17,809 bases of DNA, taken from positions 1 to 17,809 of the forward strand of contig JAFGJF010000354.1 in the NCBI GenBank assembly GCA_016929205.1. Direction: 5' to 3'. Shown here one piece after another: positions 6,562 through 13,999 of the stretch; position 1 is the stretch's first letter, and every line of letters begins with the position of its first letter. Position numbers and translations under genes: made by a program. Source of the stretch: Anaerolineae bacterium (GTDB lineage: Bacteria; Chloroflexota; Anaerolineae; JAFGEY01). Below the pieces are notes generated by a model. That model saw nothing but the letters and a program-made list of their open reading frames with translations. It was not told the origin of the DNA and ran no database searches.

Positions 6562-7665
6562 CTAAAAATACGATTCGTATCCCTTGATATTTAACTCGTC
6601 ACGCATCGCTTGTAATTCGGCACGCAGATTCTTGTTAAGTGGAATGCCCTTTTCCAGGCGCTCCTTTTGCTTTTCATATTCTTTTTCCCCGGCCACAAAA
6701 ATGCGATCCTGCCCTGGCGTTTTGCGCGCCTGCTGCAAAGCGCGCAAAATGCCGCCGGTTGTACGTCGCGAAACTTCCAGCGGCACAAAGTGCTCGATGT
6801 CAATCGCCAGGAAAAAATGCCCGATCATAAACGGACGTCGCGAGCCGTCTGGGGAGAAACCAAGCAAATCCTTCAAAAACTTGCCATCAGACAATGACGC
6901 CGACAAGATCTCGACGATCGTCGCCAAGCCGTAGCCCTTATAACCTGCATAATCCTCTCCCATACCGCCTAACGGCAAAAGCGCGGCTGTCGCCTGCCCC
7001 AAATCGGTGAGGATTTTGGCCGGATTGGTCTGCGACATGCCATCAATGCCCACAACCAATCCTTCAGCCAGCGGCTTCTCGGCACGATTTGCCACCTCGA
7101 CCTTGCCACGCTGGATGATCGACGTCGCCGCATCAAAGTAAAAGGGATATGGCATGTCAGTAGGTGCAGCAAAGGCAATGGGGTTGGTCCCCAACATTGG
7201 TTCCGTGCTAAATGTAGGCGCGATAGACGGACGCGCGTTCGTGACGGTCAAGCCGATCATCCCCTCTTCTGCAGCCATCAATGGATAATAGCCGGCAATA
7301 CCAAAATGTGTGCTGTCGCGCACGGCTACTGCGCCCAGGCCATATCTGCGGGCTTTTTCAATAGCCATCTTCATACAGCGATACGAAACCACATGTCCAA
7401 CACCGTGATGGCCATCCACCACCGCTGTCGTCTCAGTCTCTTTGACGATCTCCATTTTGGTTTCAGTCAAATGTACGCCAAGCTTGATGCGGTCATAATA
7501 GTACTTGAGCCGGGCTACCCCATGCGAATCAATGCCGCGAATGTCGGCTGCAATCAACACATCGCGGCTGATTTTGGCCTCATCTTCTGGAATACCCACG
7601 CCTGTGAACACGTCCATCATAAAGCGCTTGATAACGTCTACGGGAATAAGCGTCGTCTCTGGCAT
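6562..7665 (-). CDS. Ldh2/YlbC-family malate/L-lactate-type dehydrogenase
   Basis: The protein is 367 aa, a normal length for the family of NAD(P)-dependent 2-hydroxyacid dehydrogenases that is distinct from classical Rossmann MDH/LDH. Recognised segments are DIRGIDSHGVARL (41-53, with H48), VVDGHHGVGH (82-91), RDSTHFGIAGYYPLMA (116-131, with catalytic-type H120), VTNARPSIAP, GTNPIAFAAP (159-168), FDAATS and GGMGEDYAGYKGYGL. The substrate (malate, lactate, sulfolactate, ureidoglycolate or a related 2-oxoacid) cannot be told from sequence. ATG 7665 is set by AAGGAG (7673-7678) with 7-nt spacing; the longer frame to 7749 runs into the promoter. It is probably a monocistronic unit divergent from the thioredoxin-CcdA operon. 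Confidence 0.92.
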   Translation of the reverse strand: MPETTLIPVDVIKRFMMDVFTGVGIPEDEAKISRDVLIAADIRGIDSHGVARLKYYYDRIKLGVHLTETKMEIVKETETTAVVDGHHGVGHVVSYRCMKMAIEKARRYGLGAVAVRDSTHFGIAGYYPLMAAEEGMIGLTVTNARPSIAPTFSTEPMLGTNPIAFAAPTDMPYPFYFDAATSIIQRGKVEVANRAEKPLAEGLVVGIDGMSQTNPAKILTDLGQATAALLPLGGMGEDYAGYKGYGLATIVEILSASLSDGKFLKDLLGFSPDGSRRPFMIGHFFLAIDIEHFVPLEVSRRTTGGILRALQQARKTPGQDRIFVAGEKEYEKQKERLEKGIPLNKNLRAELQAMRDELNIKGYESYF

Positions 7666-7747
7666 AATGTGTCTCCTTTTCAGATCTTTGCCACTGTTCT
7701 TTATTCCATCTGACCATCTGGCCAGACAACATGATCGAACCGACCTC

Positions 7748-7775
7748 ATTATACCACAACATCTTTTTCCTCCAA
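7748..7775 (-). promoter_or_regulatory. extended -10 promoter of the Ldh2 gene
   Basis: On the minus strand TGGTATAAT (7748-7756) gives a perfect -10 with an extended TGn. The -35 is poor (TTGGAG, 7770-7775, 16-bp spacing), as is common when an extended -10 is present. Transcription would start near 7741, leaving a leader of about 75 nt. Confidence 0.68.
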
Positions 7776-7778
7776 CTT

Positions 7779-7807
7779 TTTACATTCCCCTTTTTATGGT
7801 GTATAAT
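7779..7807 (+). promoter_or_regulatory. promoter of the thioredoxin-CcdA operon
   Basis: TTTACA (7779-7784) and a perfect TATAAT (7802-7807) are 17 bp apart; TG directly abuts the -10. The start of transcription would be near 7814, giving a leader of about 50 nt before TTG 7864. The -35 box is only 3 bp from the -35 of the divergent Ldh2 promoter. Confidence 0.72.
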
Positions 7808-7863
7808 AGCGGACTGATTGAAAAAAATTGCCCGTAGTCGGCATAACGGGAGGACCGCAAACA

Positions 7864-9807
7864 TTGAAGCGCAAAACTGCATATTTTATTCTCTCAATCT
7901 TGTTGCTCATTTTGATCCTTGCACCTGCAGCACAGGCGCAAGAAAAAACGGACATTATCCGGGCATACTTGTTCTATTCACCAACTTGTGAATCGTGCAC
8001 GCAGGTCCGGCGCGAGGTCATACCCTTCCTATATCAGGAATATGAACAGCGTTTACAGATTTTGGCCATCGACATCTCGAACAAAGCCAACTATGATTGG
8101 TGGCTGGCCATTGAGGAACAATACGGCGTCGATTCAGACACGGCCGATGTACCAGAGTTGTTTATGGGCAAAGACGTGTTGGTTGGCGTCGAACAGATCC
8201 AACAAGAATTACCTTCCCTCATCCAAAAATATGCAGAGGCCGGAGGTATCGACTATCCTAACGTTCCTCGTCCCCAGGATGCGCCGGAGCCTACGGCAAC
8301 CTTTATGTTCTTTCATAGCCCAACCTGCGGGCACTGCCAATATATCAAGGATGAGATCTTTCCCATGATCAAGACCAAGTATGGCGACCGGGTAACATGG
8401 GAATCGTTCAGCACTCAGGAAGAACAAAACTATAAAGCATTGCTGCTGCTGGAAGAACTGGCTGGCATTCCGGCTGAAGGGAGAGGCGGTGTGCCGGTCG
8501 TGTTCATCGGCGATGAATATGGCCTCTATAGCCTGCTGGTTGGCTCCAACGATATCCCCACTTACCTTCCAACCACCATTGACTGGTTTATGAACATTGG
8601 CGGTGTCGGCTTGCCCGAATGGAAAGATGAATTGTTTGATGTGGTTCTTACGCCGCCCGCAGAAACGCCGACCACGACGGTTGATCCAACAGCAGACCAA
8701 CCCACGCCAACACCAAACGATGCCGTCATTCACCTGGCTTACTTTGCCGAAGTGGGATGCAGCGAATGTGATCGGGTATCGATAGCCCTGGAGCACGTAC
8801 AAAACGAATTCCCTAACCTCGTCGTTCACGAGTTTGACATCATCGACGACCTATCGATCAACCTCTGCCTTGGCGAAAGACTAGGTGTGCCAGAAAACGA
8901 GCAACACGATGCGCCTGCCATCTTTGTTGGCACTGATTTTTTGGTTGACCGCGATATTTACTATGAATCGCTGGTCGAAGTGGTGTCCAAATATGTCGCA
9001 AGCGGTGCCGAACCAGCCTGGGAATTATGTGACAATAACGAGATCGTGCTACCGCCCCCACCGCCCTGGTGGGCAGTCATCATCCCCGGGTTGATCGACG
9101 GGATAAACCCATGCGCATTTGCGACGATCGTGTTCTTTGTTTCCTACCTATCACTTATCGAACGCAAGGGTCATGAAGTGGTTCTGGTCGGCATTGCCTT
9201 TGTCCTGGCGGTCTTTTTGTCTTACCTGGCTTTTGGTATGATTTTGCGCCAGGTTTTTGCCGGCCTGGTCGACATACTGGGTCCCGTTTTGCGTCCGATC
9301 CTCAATACGTTGATGGCTGTCCTCTGTCTGATCCTGGCGCTACTTAGCCTGGCTGACTTTCGCAAGGCACACCACGGAAGGACTCAGGATATGACGCTGC
9401 GCTTGCCCGACCGGCTCCGTAGATGGATCAATAAGACCATTCGTCAAAGTATGAAGGCCGAAACCTTTGTCGCTGGCGCCTTTGTCGCTGGCGTGGTCGT
9501 CTCTTTTATCGAGCTAGCGTGCACCGGGCAGGTATACGTGCCAATCATCCAGGGATTGAGCAACCCTGATTACCGGCTGCAGTCAACGATAGGCTTGATC
9601 GTGTACTGTATCGCCTTTGTCTTGCCGCTCATCGCAGTCTTTATCGTGTCCTATATGGGCACCAGTTCCCGGCAGCTTGGTACGCTTTTGCAGAAATATA
9701 CGGCCAGCGTAAAACTGATCACCGCGATCCTCTTTTTGGGCATCGGCGTGTGGTTGATCTATGACGTACTGCGCATCTGGGGTCTTATCGCGCCATTAAA
9801 GGTCTGA
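7864..9807 (+). CDS. exported triple-thioredoxin fused to a CcdA/DsbD-like membrane electron carrier
   Basis: The protein is 647 aa. The TTG start at 7864 is preferred because GGGAGG (7848-7853) precedes it by 10 nt and it gives an ideal signal peptide (MKRK, hydrophobic 6-21, AQA cleavage near 25). Three thioredoxin-like domains follow: about 32-128 with CESC (42-45), about 145-248 with CGHC (155-158), and about 287-380 with CSEC (299-302). A Pro/Thr linker (263-285) precedes the third. Residues 403-640 hold about six membrane helices with NPC (C417) and ACTGQ (C553), the cysteine pair typical of CcdA/DsbD. The inferred role is to pass electrons from cytoplasmic thioredoxin through the membrane pair to the outward-facing CxxC domains for disulfide reduction, isomerisation or haem/metal-centre assembly. 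It is first in its operon, and alaX follows two nt later. Confidence 0.88.
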   Translation: MKRKTAYFILSILLLILILAPAAQAQEKTDIIRAYLFYSPTCESCTQVRREVIPFLYQEYEQRLQILAIDISNKANYDWWLAIEEQYGVDSDTADVPELFMGKDVLVGVEQIQQELPSLIQKYAEAGGIDYPNVPRPQDAPEPTATFMFFHSPTCGHCQYIKDEIFPMIKTKYGDRVTWESFSTQEEQNYKALLLLEELAGIPAEGRGGVPVVFIGDEYGLYSLLVGSNDIPTYLPTTIDWFMNIGGVGLPEWKDELFDVVLTPPAETPTTTVDPTADQPTPTPNDAVIHLAYFAEVGCSECDRVSIALEHVQNEFPNLVVHEFDIIDDLSINLCLGERLGVPENEQHDAPAIFVGTDFLVDRDIYYESLVEVVSKYVASGAEPAWELCDNNEIVLPPPPPWWAVIIPGLIDGINPCAFATIVFFVSYLSLIERKGHEVVLVGIAFVLAVFLSYLAFGMILRQVFAGLVDILGPVLRPILNTLMAVLCLILALLSLADFRKAHHGRTQDMTLRLPDRLRRWINKTIRQSMKAETFVAGAFVAGVVVSFIELACTGQVYVPIIQGLSNPDYRLQSTIGLIVYCIAFVLPLIAVFIVSYMGTSSRQLGTLLQKYTASVKLITAILFLGIGVWLIYDVLRIWGLIAPLKV

Positions 9808-9809
9808 GT

Positions 9810-11012
9810 ATGCTCGAACGGCTCTACTATCAAGATTCATATTTGCGCTCATTTGAGGCAACTGTGCTCGGGCGCCAGGATACGGATGGGCATCCCACAG
9901 TACGACTCGATCAAACAGCATTCTATCCCAGCAGCGGCGGGCAGCCCCACGACACGGGCAAGCTAAATGACATACCCGTTATCGATGTTCAGGTGTCAGA
10001 GGATGGCGGCGTCATACACGTGCTGGAACATTCACTGCCTGGGTCAAACGTGCGTGGAGAAATAAATTGGGCACGGCGATTTGACCATATGCAGCAGCAT
10101 TCCGGACAGCACATCCTGTCGCAGGCCTTCATCCAAACGATCGACGCAGAAACAGTCGGTTTTCATCTTGGGGCGAACGACTGTACACTTGATCTGGATT
10201 GTGCACCCTTGAGTCCGGAACAAATTGCTTCGGCTGTCCAACTTGGCAATCAGATCGTGTTCGAAAACCGACCGTTCGTCGCCCGTTTTGTCGACAAAAA
10301 CGAACTGGCAACCCTCCCGTTGAGGAAAATGCCTACCGTAGAAGGACCCATCCGCATTGTCCACGTGGCTGACTTTGATTGGTCACCCTGTGGAGGCACG
10401 CACGTCAAAAACAGCGGCGAGGTTGGCCTGATCCAGGTTACGCGTATCGAACGAAGGAAAAAACACACCCGCATTTACTTTCTGTGCGGCTGGCGCGCTT
10501 TGGCTGATTACACACACAAACAAGATGTTATACAAACGCTATCGTCGTATTTCACCACTGCAGCAGACGAGATCCTGCCTTCTGCTCAGCGAATGGAAGC
10601 AGAGATAAAAAACACTCGCAAAAAACTCGCTGTGACCCAGCAACACCTTGTTGAATATCAGCTTGAGGATTGGATCGACCAGGCAGAGCCAGCCAGTCAG
10701 GCAAAGATTGTGAAACTGGTCTTTCAAGAATACGATCTGAATCTGGTTAAAGAAATAGCCCGCCGTCTGACAGCGCATACGGGACTGGTAGCTCTCTTGG
10801 CAACGGCACAGGAATACACCCAACTCGTTTTTGCATGCGCTGACAACGTGCCTGCTAATATGGGAGAATTGGTACGCCTTGCCTGTAGCGAGACTGGCGG
10901 TCGCGGAGGTGGGCACCCACAGTTTGCGCAAGGAAACATTCCCGACAACAAACTGGCAGAAAAGGCGCTGGATACGGCAAGACAACACCTGTTGGAAAGT
11001 TCAAAACCATGA
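9810..11012 (+). CDS. AlaX-type alanyl-tRNA editing protein (long form with DHHA1 domain)
   Basis: The protein is 400 aa. It is a stand-alone relative of the AlaRS editing region that hydrolyses mischarged Ser-tRNA(Ala) (and Gly) in the cytoplasm. The second-domain metal site is intact: HSGQH (H97, H101) and CGGTH (C194, H198). Upstream, FYPSSGGQPHDTG (38-50) is the conserved beta-barrel segment. A central helical part (about 245-300) leads to a DHHA1-like C-terminal domain with SETGGRGGGHPQFAQG near 350-366. The length matches the longest AlaX class. ATG 9810 lies two nt after the previous stop, suggesting translational coupling, and its own stop overlaps the next ATG (ATGA at 11009-11012). 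There is no catalytic aminoacylation domain, so it is not alaS. Confidence 0.93.
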   Translation: MLERLYYQDSYLRSFEATVLGRQDTDGHPTVRLDQTAFYPSSGGQPHDTGKLNDIPVIDVQVSEDGGVIHVLEHSLPGSNVRGEINWARRFDHMQQHSGQHILSQAFIQTIDAETVGFHLGANDCTLDLDCAPLSPEQIASAVQLGNQIVFENRPFVARFVDKNELATLPLRKMPTVEGPIRIVHVADFDWSPCGGTHVKNSGEVGLIQVTRIERRKKHTRIYFLCGWRALADYTHKQDVIQTLSSYFTTAADEILPSAQRMEAEIKNTRKKLAVTQQHLVEYQLEDWIDQAEPASQAKIVKLVFQEYDLNLVKEIARRLTAHTGLVALLATAQEYTQLVFACADNVPANMGELVRLACSETGGRGGGHPQFAQGNIPDNKLAEKALDTARQHLLESSKP

Positions 11013-11917
11013 AAAAAGTTGCACCTGGAGTGTATGTAGAAACCAAGTACGACAGTGGCAACGTGGGATTCATTCTCACCGAGGTCGGCGTCATCTGTAT
11101 CGATGTGCCTATGCTGCCTACCGATGCCAAACGTTGGTTGGCACAGATTTCAAGCGTCACAGACAAACCCATTCTCTTCCTGGTTCAAACCGATTATGAT
11201 CGTGAACGGATTGTTAGCACCTGTTTGCTCGACGTACCCATCATCACCCACGAGATCGCCTGGGAAAAGATGAAGGTATACCGCAGCGACAAACGTGTGC
11301 AGCAGATTCGAGAAATGCTCACCGAAACGGAACTGCAAAAATGCTGGCAAGTGAAAATGCCAGACATTACCTTTACCGAGCGTCTGATTTTAAACAAGGG
11401 ATCACGCACGATCCACGTCTTGCATGGTGGCGGGCACTCCCCAGCAACCTGTATGGTCTACCTGCCCGAAAATCGACTGATTTTCAGTGGTGATCTGGTC
11501 TTTAACGATATGCATCCGACGATGGCCCAGGCTGAGACCAAAGAGTGGTTATCGGCATTGAATCAACTACGCAAGCTGGTCGTTGACACAATCATCCCTG
11601 GCCATGGTCCAGTCTGTGACAAAGAGTGCACCTATCCTTTGTCTGACTATATACGCGATATGCGTGCTCAGGTCAGGCATTGTTTCCAGGCAGAACGCTC
11701 CAAATCAGAAACGTCTTCTGCCATCATTCCTGAATTCATGGATGCATTCCCGTATGCTGAGAATGAGCGAGATCGCGTCCGTAGATCCATCAAAAGCGGC
11801 AGTGATCGTATCTATGATGAATACCGCGTGCTGTCCCGTTCCAGCACAACAGGCAACAAGAATGCAGCAGCCAGAAAGGGCCGAAGCCGAAAACGCAAGG
11901 GCCGTGCCACGACCTAG
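11009..11917 (+). CDS. metallo-beta-lactamase-fold protein with degraded first metal motif
   Basis: The protein is 302 aa and starts inside the alaX stop (ATGA), so it is coupled to it. The order of elements is that of MBL hydrolases: beta-rich N-terminus with GVICIDVPMLPTDA, the motif-1 position at 60-68, GGGHSPATCMVYLPENRLIFSGDLVF (H143, D162) and DTIIPGHGPV (H199). At motif 1, where active members have THxHxDH, this protein reads TDYDRER (61-67): both first histidines are Asp, the Asp is Glu and the last His is Arg. The second half-site is conserved. It may bind a different metal, bind one metal, or be a non-catalytic binder. After about residue 230 comes a charged tail ending in RKGRSRKRKGR, suggestive of nucleic acid contact but not proof. 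The substrate is unknown. Confidence 0.82.
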   Translation: MKKVAPGVYVETKYDSGNVGFILTEVGVICIDVPMLPTDAKRWLAQISSVTDKPILFLVQTDYDRERIVSTCLLDVPIITHEIAWEKMKVYRSDKRVQQIREMLTETELQKCWQVKMPDITFTERLILNKGSRTIHVLHGGGHSPATCMVYLPENRLIFSGDLVFNDMHPTMAQAETKEWLSALNQLRKLVVDTIIPGHGPVCDKECTYPLSDYIRDMRAQVRHCFQAERSKSETSSAIIPEFMDAFPYAENERDRVRRSIKSGSDRIYDEYRVLSRSSTTGNKNAAARKGRSRKRKGRATT

Positions 11918-12839
11918 GACACTGTACACACTTGAGAACTTGAGGGTAGATATCCGGGCCGCAGAGCTTGCCATCGCCAACATCAATCCCAAATCAAGTG
12001 CCAACCAGATTCTTGGACTGTTCGCTTTATTGGATCGGATTGTGTCGGCCCACGAGGCAATGTCGCAAAAAGGCATAGACTTGCGACCGGAAACCACACG
12101 TATAGAAACGCTGTATGGCATTCTGAACGATAAAGGGCGAACCATCAATCGGGTACTCAACAAACTCGAAGGGCTGGCAGTCCTGCGGACAAAACATAAT
12201 CCACCCCCAAACCATTGGTGGTGGTATCTTGATCAGCACGTTGACAGACAAAAAAAGGATCAAAAGAAAAGACGGGTGCGAAACCTGGGCATCGTGGCCT
12301 TTGTTCTTGCCGCAGCCGCAGTAATCTATATGGCATTTTTGCGCCCTGACGCCACAACTCGCAAAAAAGTCGCGCTGATCTTGGTCGCCGAAGCAGATCT
12401 GCAAAACAAGGATTACGTGTCGGCATTGGCCAGCTATCAACAGGCCCAGATATTGGCACCCGACGATGCAGAAATCAACTTGATGATTGGCATCATGTAC
12501 CAGGCCCTGAATCGGCCCAGGGATGCGAAAAACCAGTTCGCAGAAACGGCCAAATTGTATGAAAATGAGCCGACCTTTGTAAGCGTGAGAAGCCAAAAGT
12601 ACAGTAGTCTCGGGTGGTACAACAAGGCCCTGTCCGACGCGTTGCGGGCGATCGCATTGGATCAGCGATTTGCTTCGGGATATTGTGCATTGGCAACCGC
12701 CTACGAGGGACAAGGCCACTATGCCAACGCCATTTCTGCATTGCAAGTGTGTGCGGACTTGGCTTTTGAGCAAGGCCAGGACGAGTTGTATGTCGTTGCC
12801 AAGACACACCTTGGTTATCTGCTACAAACGCCAAAATGA
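11862..12839 (+). CDS. single-pass membrane protein with C-terminal TPR repeats
   Basis: About 325 aa. The start is uncertain: ATG 11862 overlaps the MBL gene by 56 nt with only a weak ribosome site, and GTG 11904 has AAGGG but too close. The long frame back to 11583 is antisense-like filler inside the MBL gene and is rejected. With the ATG start, residues about 22-110 form a predicted helical cytoplasmic region, KKDQKKRRVRN is a positive-inside anchor, 141-160 is one membrane helix, and 168-325 hold about four tetratricopeptide-type helix pairs (for example DYVSALASYQQAQILAPDDAE). TPRs mediate protein contacts; by topology the TPRs should be outside the membrane. The neighbours (DUF4446 and bactofilin) suggest an envelope-associated scaffold. 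No specific function is recognised. Confidence 0.75.
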   Translation: MQQPERAEAENARAVPRPRTLYTLENLRVDIRAAELAIANINPKSSANQILGLFALLDRIVSAHEAMSQKGIDLRPETTRIETLYGILNDKGRTINRVLNKLEGLAVLRTKHNPPPNHWWWYLDQHVDRQKKDQKKRRVRNLGIVAFVLAAAAVIYMAFLRPDATTRKKVALILVAEADLQNKDYVSALASYQQAQILAPDDAEINLMIGIMYQALNRPRDAKNQFAETAKLYENEPTFVSVRSQKYSSLGWYNKALSDALRAIALDQRFASGYCALATAYEGQGHYANAISALQVCADLAFEQGQDELYVVAKTHLGYLLQTPK

Positions 12840-12893
12840 AGCATTATTGGGAAAACAAGCCCAAACGGGCAAAACCTAACGGAGCACCGTGTA

Positions 12894-13385
12894 ATGATTC
12901 TATCGACATCGTTTATGTCCTATAGTCTTGTAGCGCTCATCACCATCGTGCTGGCTATGCTAGCCTGGCTGATTGTTCTACAGGTGCGTCTTGGACGTAT
13001 GACCAGGCAGTACAAACAGTTGGTGACCGGGACGGACGGCAAAAACCTGGAGAATATGTTGAATCAACACATCGATGAGGTGCGTACCCATGTGGAAACC
13101 GTGGCCGATCTTGTCGACCACACGCGCAAAATCGATCTGACCCTAAAACACTGTATGCAGTGGATGGGACTCATCCGCTTTAACCCTTTTCGGGACACAG
13201 GTGGCAACCAAAGCTTTGCCTGGACAATCGTTGACGGGTATGGAAACGGCATTGTGCTTTCGAGCCTGCACTCACGAGAAGGTACGCGAGCCTATGCAAA
13301 ACCGCTAAACAGGTGGGAGTCACCTTATTCACTCACCGATGAAGAACAGCAAGCCATTGACAGGGCACACCAGCAACAAGGATGA
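12894..13385 (+). CDS. DUF4446-family membrane protein
   Basis: The protein is 163 aa. ATG 12894 has GGAG (12881-12884) at a 9-nt spacing. Residues 8-32 form one N-terminal membrane helix, and 35-85 form a charged helical, probably coiled-coil stretch. Residues 90-137 carry the hallmark block of the family: MGLIRFNPFRDTGG (91-104), QSFAWTIVDGYGNG (106-119) and SSLHSREGTRAYAKP (123-137). The family is widespread in Firmicutes and other monoderm-like phyla and lacks an assigned biochemical role. The gene lies between a TPR membrane protein and a bactofilin, which suggests a link to cell-surface organisation. That link is inference. Confidence 0.9.
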   Translation: MILSTSFMSYSLVALITIVLAMLAWLIVLQVRLGRMTRQYKQLVTGTDGKNLENMLNQHIDEVRTHVETVADLVDHTRKIDLTLKHCMQWMGLIRFNPFRDTGGNQSFAWTIVDGYGNGIVLSSLHSREGTRAYAKPLNRWESPYSLTDEEQQAIDRAHQQQG

Positions 13386-13396
13386 GATTTCTCATC
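13381..13396. repeat. short perfect inverted repeat at the DUF4446 stop
   Basis: GATGAGATTTCTCATC consists of 7-bp arms GATGAGA and TCTCATC around two T's (functionally 6 bp with a 4-nt loop). It contains the TGA stop at 13383-13385 and ends 29 nt before the bactofilin ATG. No T-run follows. It may affect termination of translation or ribosome loading on the next gene, or may be chance. Confidence 0.4.
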
Positions 13397-13425
13397 CATT
13401 ATAAAATCACACTAGGAGAGAAAAC

Positions 13426-13896
13426 ATGATTTTCGGCGGAAAAGAGCAAAAACCCAAGGCGCAACCTCCCAGAAGCACCAAGGCACCTTTTGAAATCGAG
13501 ACCATCGTAGGGCCAAATACCAGTCTCAAAGGCGATATCCGCAGCAGCGGTGGCGTGCGCATCGATGGTGATTTTGGCGGCACGATCGACCTCGCCGGCA
13601 ACCTGATCGTTGGCGAGAATGCTACGGTCGTGGCCAATATTACGGCACACAACGTCCAGGTTCAGGGCACTGTGCAGGGTGATGTGACGGCCAAGCGGCT
13701 CGAGATTCTCGATACGGGCAAACTATGGGGTGATATCGCCGTTGATTCCTTTGTTCTGGATGATGGCGGTTTCTATCGCGGCCAAAGCAAGATGGAAGGG
13801 GATATGCAACCTCCCCTACTCGAAGCCCCACAACGCAGATCCGGCACTGTGGTCGATGCAGAAGCGATTGACATCAAAGATATCAGGCCAGACTAG
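13426..13896 (+). CDS. bactofilin family cytoskeletal protein
   Basis: The protein is 156 aa. AGGAGAG (13414-13420) lies just before ATG 13426. A short disordered N-terminus (1-22) is followed by the bactofilin (DUF583) right-handed beta-helix, residues about 23-125. It is made of repeated short glycine-rich turns: IETIVGPNTSLKGDIRSSGGVRIDGDF, LIVGENATVVANI, VQVQGTVQGDVTAKRLEI and GKLWGDIAVDSFVL. A 30-residue disordered tail follows. Bactofilins self-assemble into nucleotide-free filaments, often at the membrane, and help place cell-wall or polysaccharide machinery. It is last in the operon, behind DUF4446, and is followed by a strong hairpin. A processive GT2 glycosyltransferase gene converges on it. 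Confidence 0.93.
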   Translation: MIFGGKEQKPKAQPPRSTKAPFEIETIVGPNTSLKGDIRSSGGVRIDGDFGGTIDLAGNLIVGENATVVANITAHNVQVQGTVQGDVTAKRLEILDTGKLWGDIAVDSFVLDDGGFYRGQSKMEGDMQPPLLEAPQRRSGTVVDAEAIDIKDIRPD

Positions 13897-13908
13897 GTAC
13901 TTGACGCT

Positions 13909-13945
13909 CCGGGGAGACGGCAGCGATATGCTGGTGTCTCCCCGG
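13909..13945. terminator. GC-rich hairpin between convergent bactofilin and GT2 genes
   Basis: CCGGGGAGAC (13909-13918) pairs perfectly with GTCTCCCCGG (13936-13945). Inside, CAGC (13921-13924) and GCTG (13930-13933) can extend the structure. It lies between two genes that end toward each other, 12 nt past the bactofilin stop. Neither strand has a T-run, so it may work as a bidirectional roadblock or 3'-end stabiliser more than as a textbook intrinsic terminator. Confidence 0.65.
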
Positions 13946-13999
13946 TTCAGTATGCCACCGCGAGCTCGACGTGCAGCAGGCAGCGATAGCCTACCACTG

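Noticed and set aside
11583..11861. N-terminal extension of the TPR protein
   Set aside because: It lies wholly inside the MBL-fold gene in another frame, and its product is unlike the rest of the TPR protein.
12847..12870. Terminator between the TPR and DUF4446 genes
   Set aside because: Only competing 4-5 bp stems can form, with no T-run; the 54-nt gap looks like an ordinary intra-operon spacer.
13357..13362. Perfect TTGACA upstream of the bactofilin gene as a -35 box
   Set aside because: No acceptable -10 lies 16-18 bp downstream; TATAAA at 13400 is too far away.
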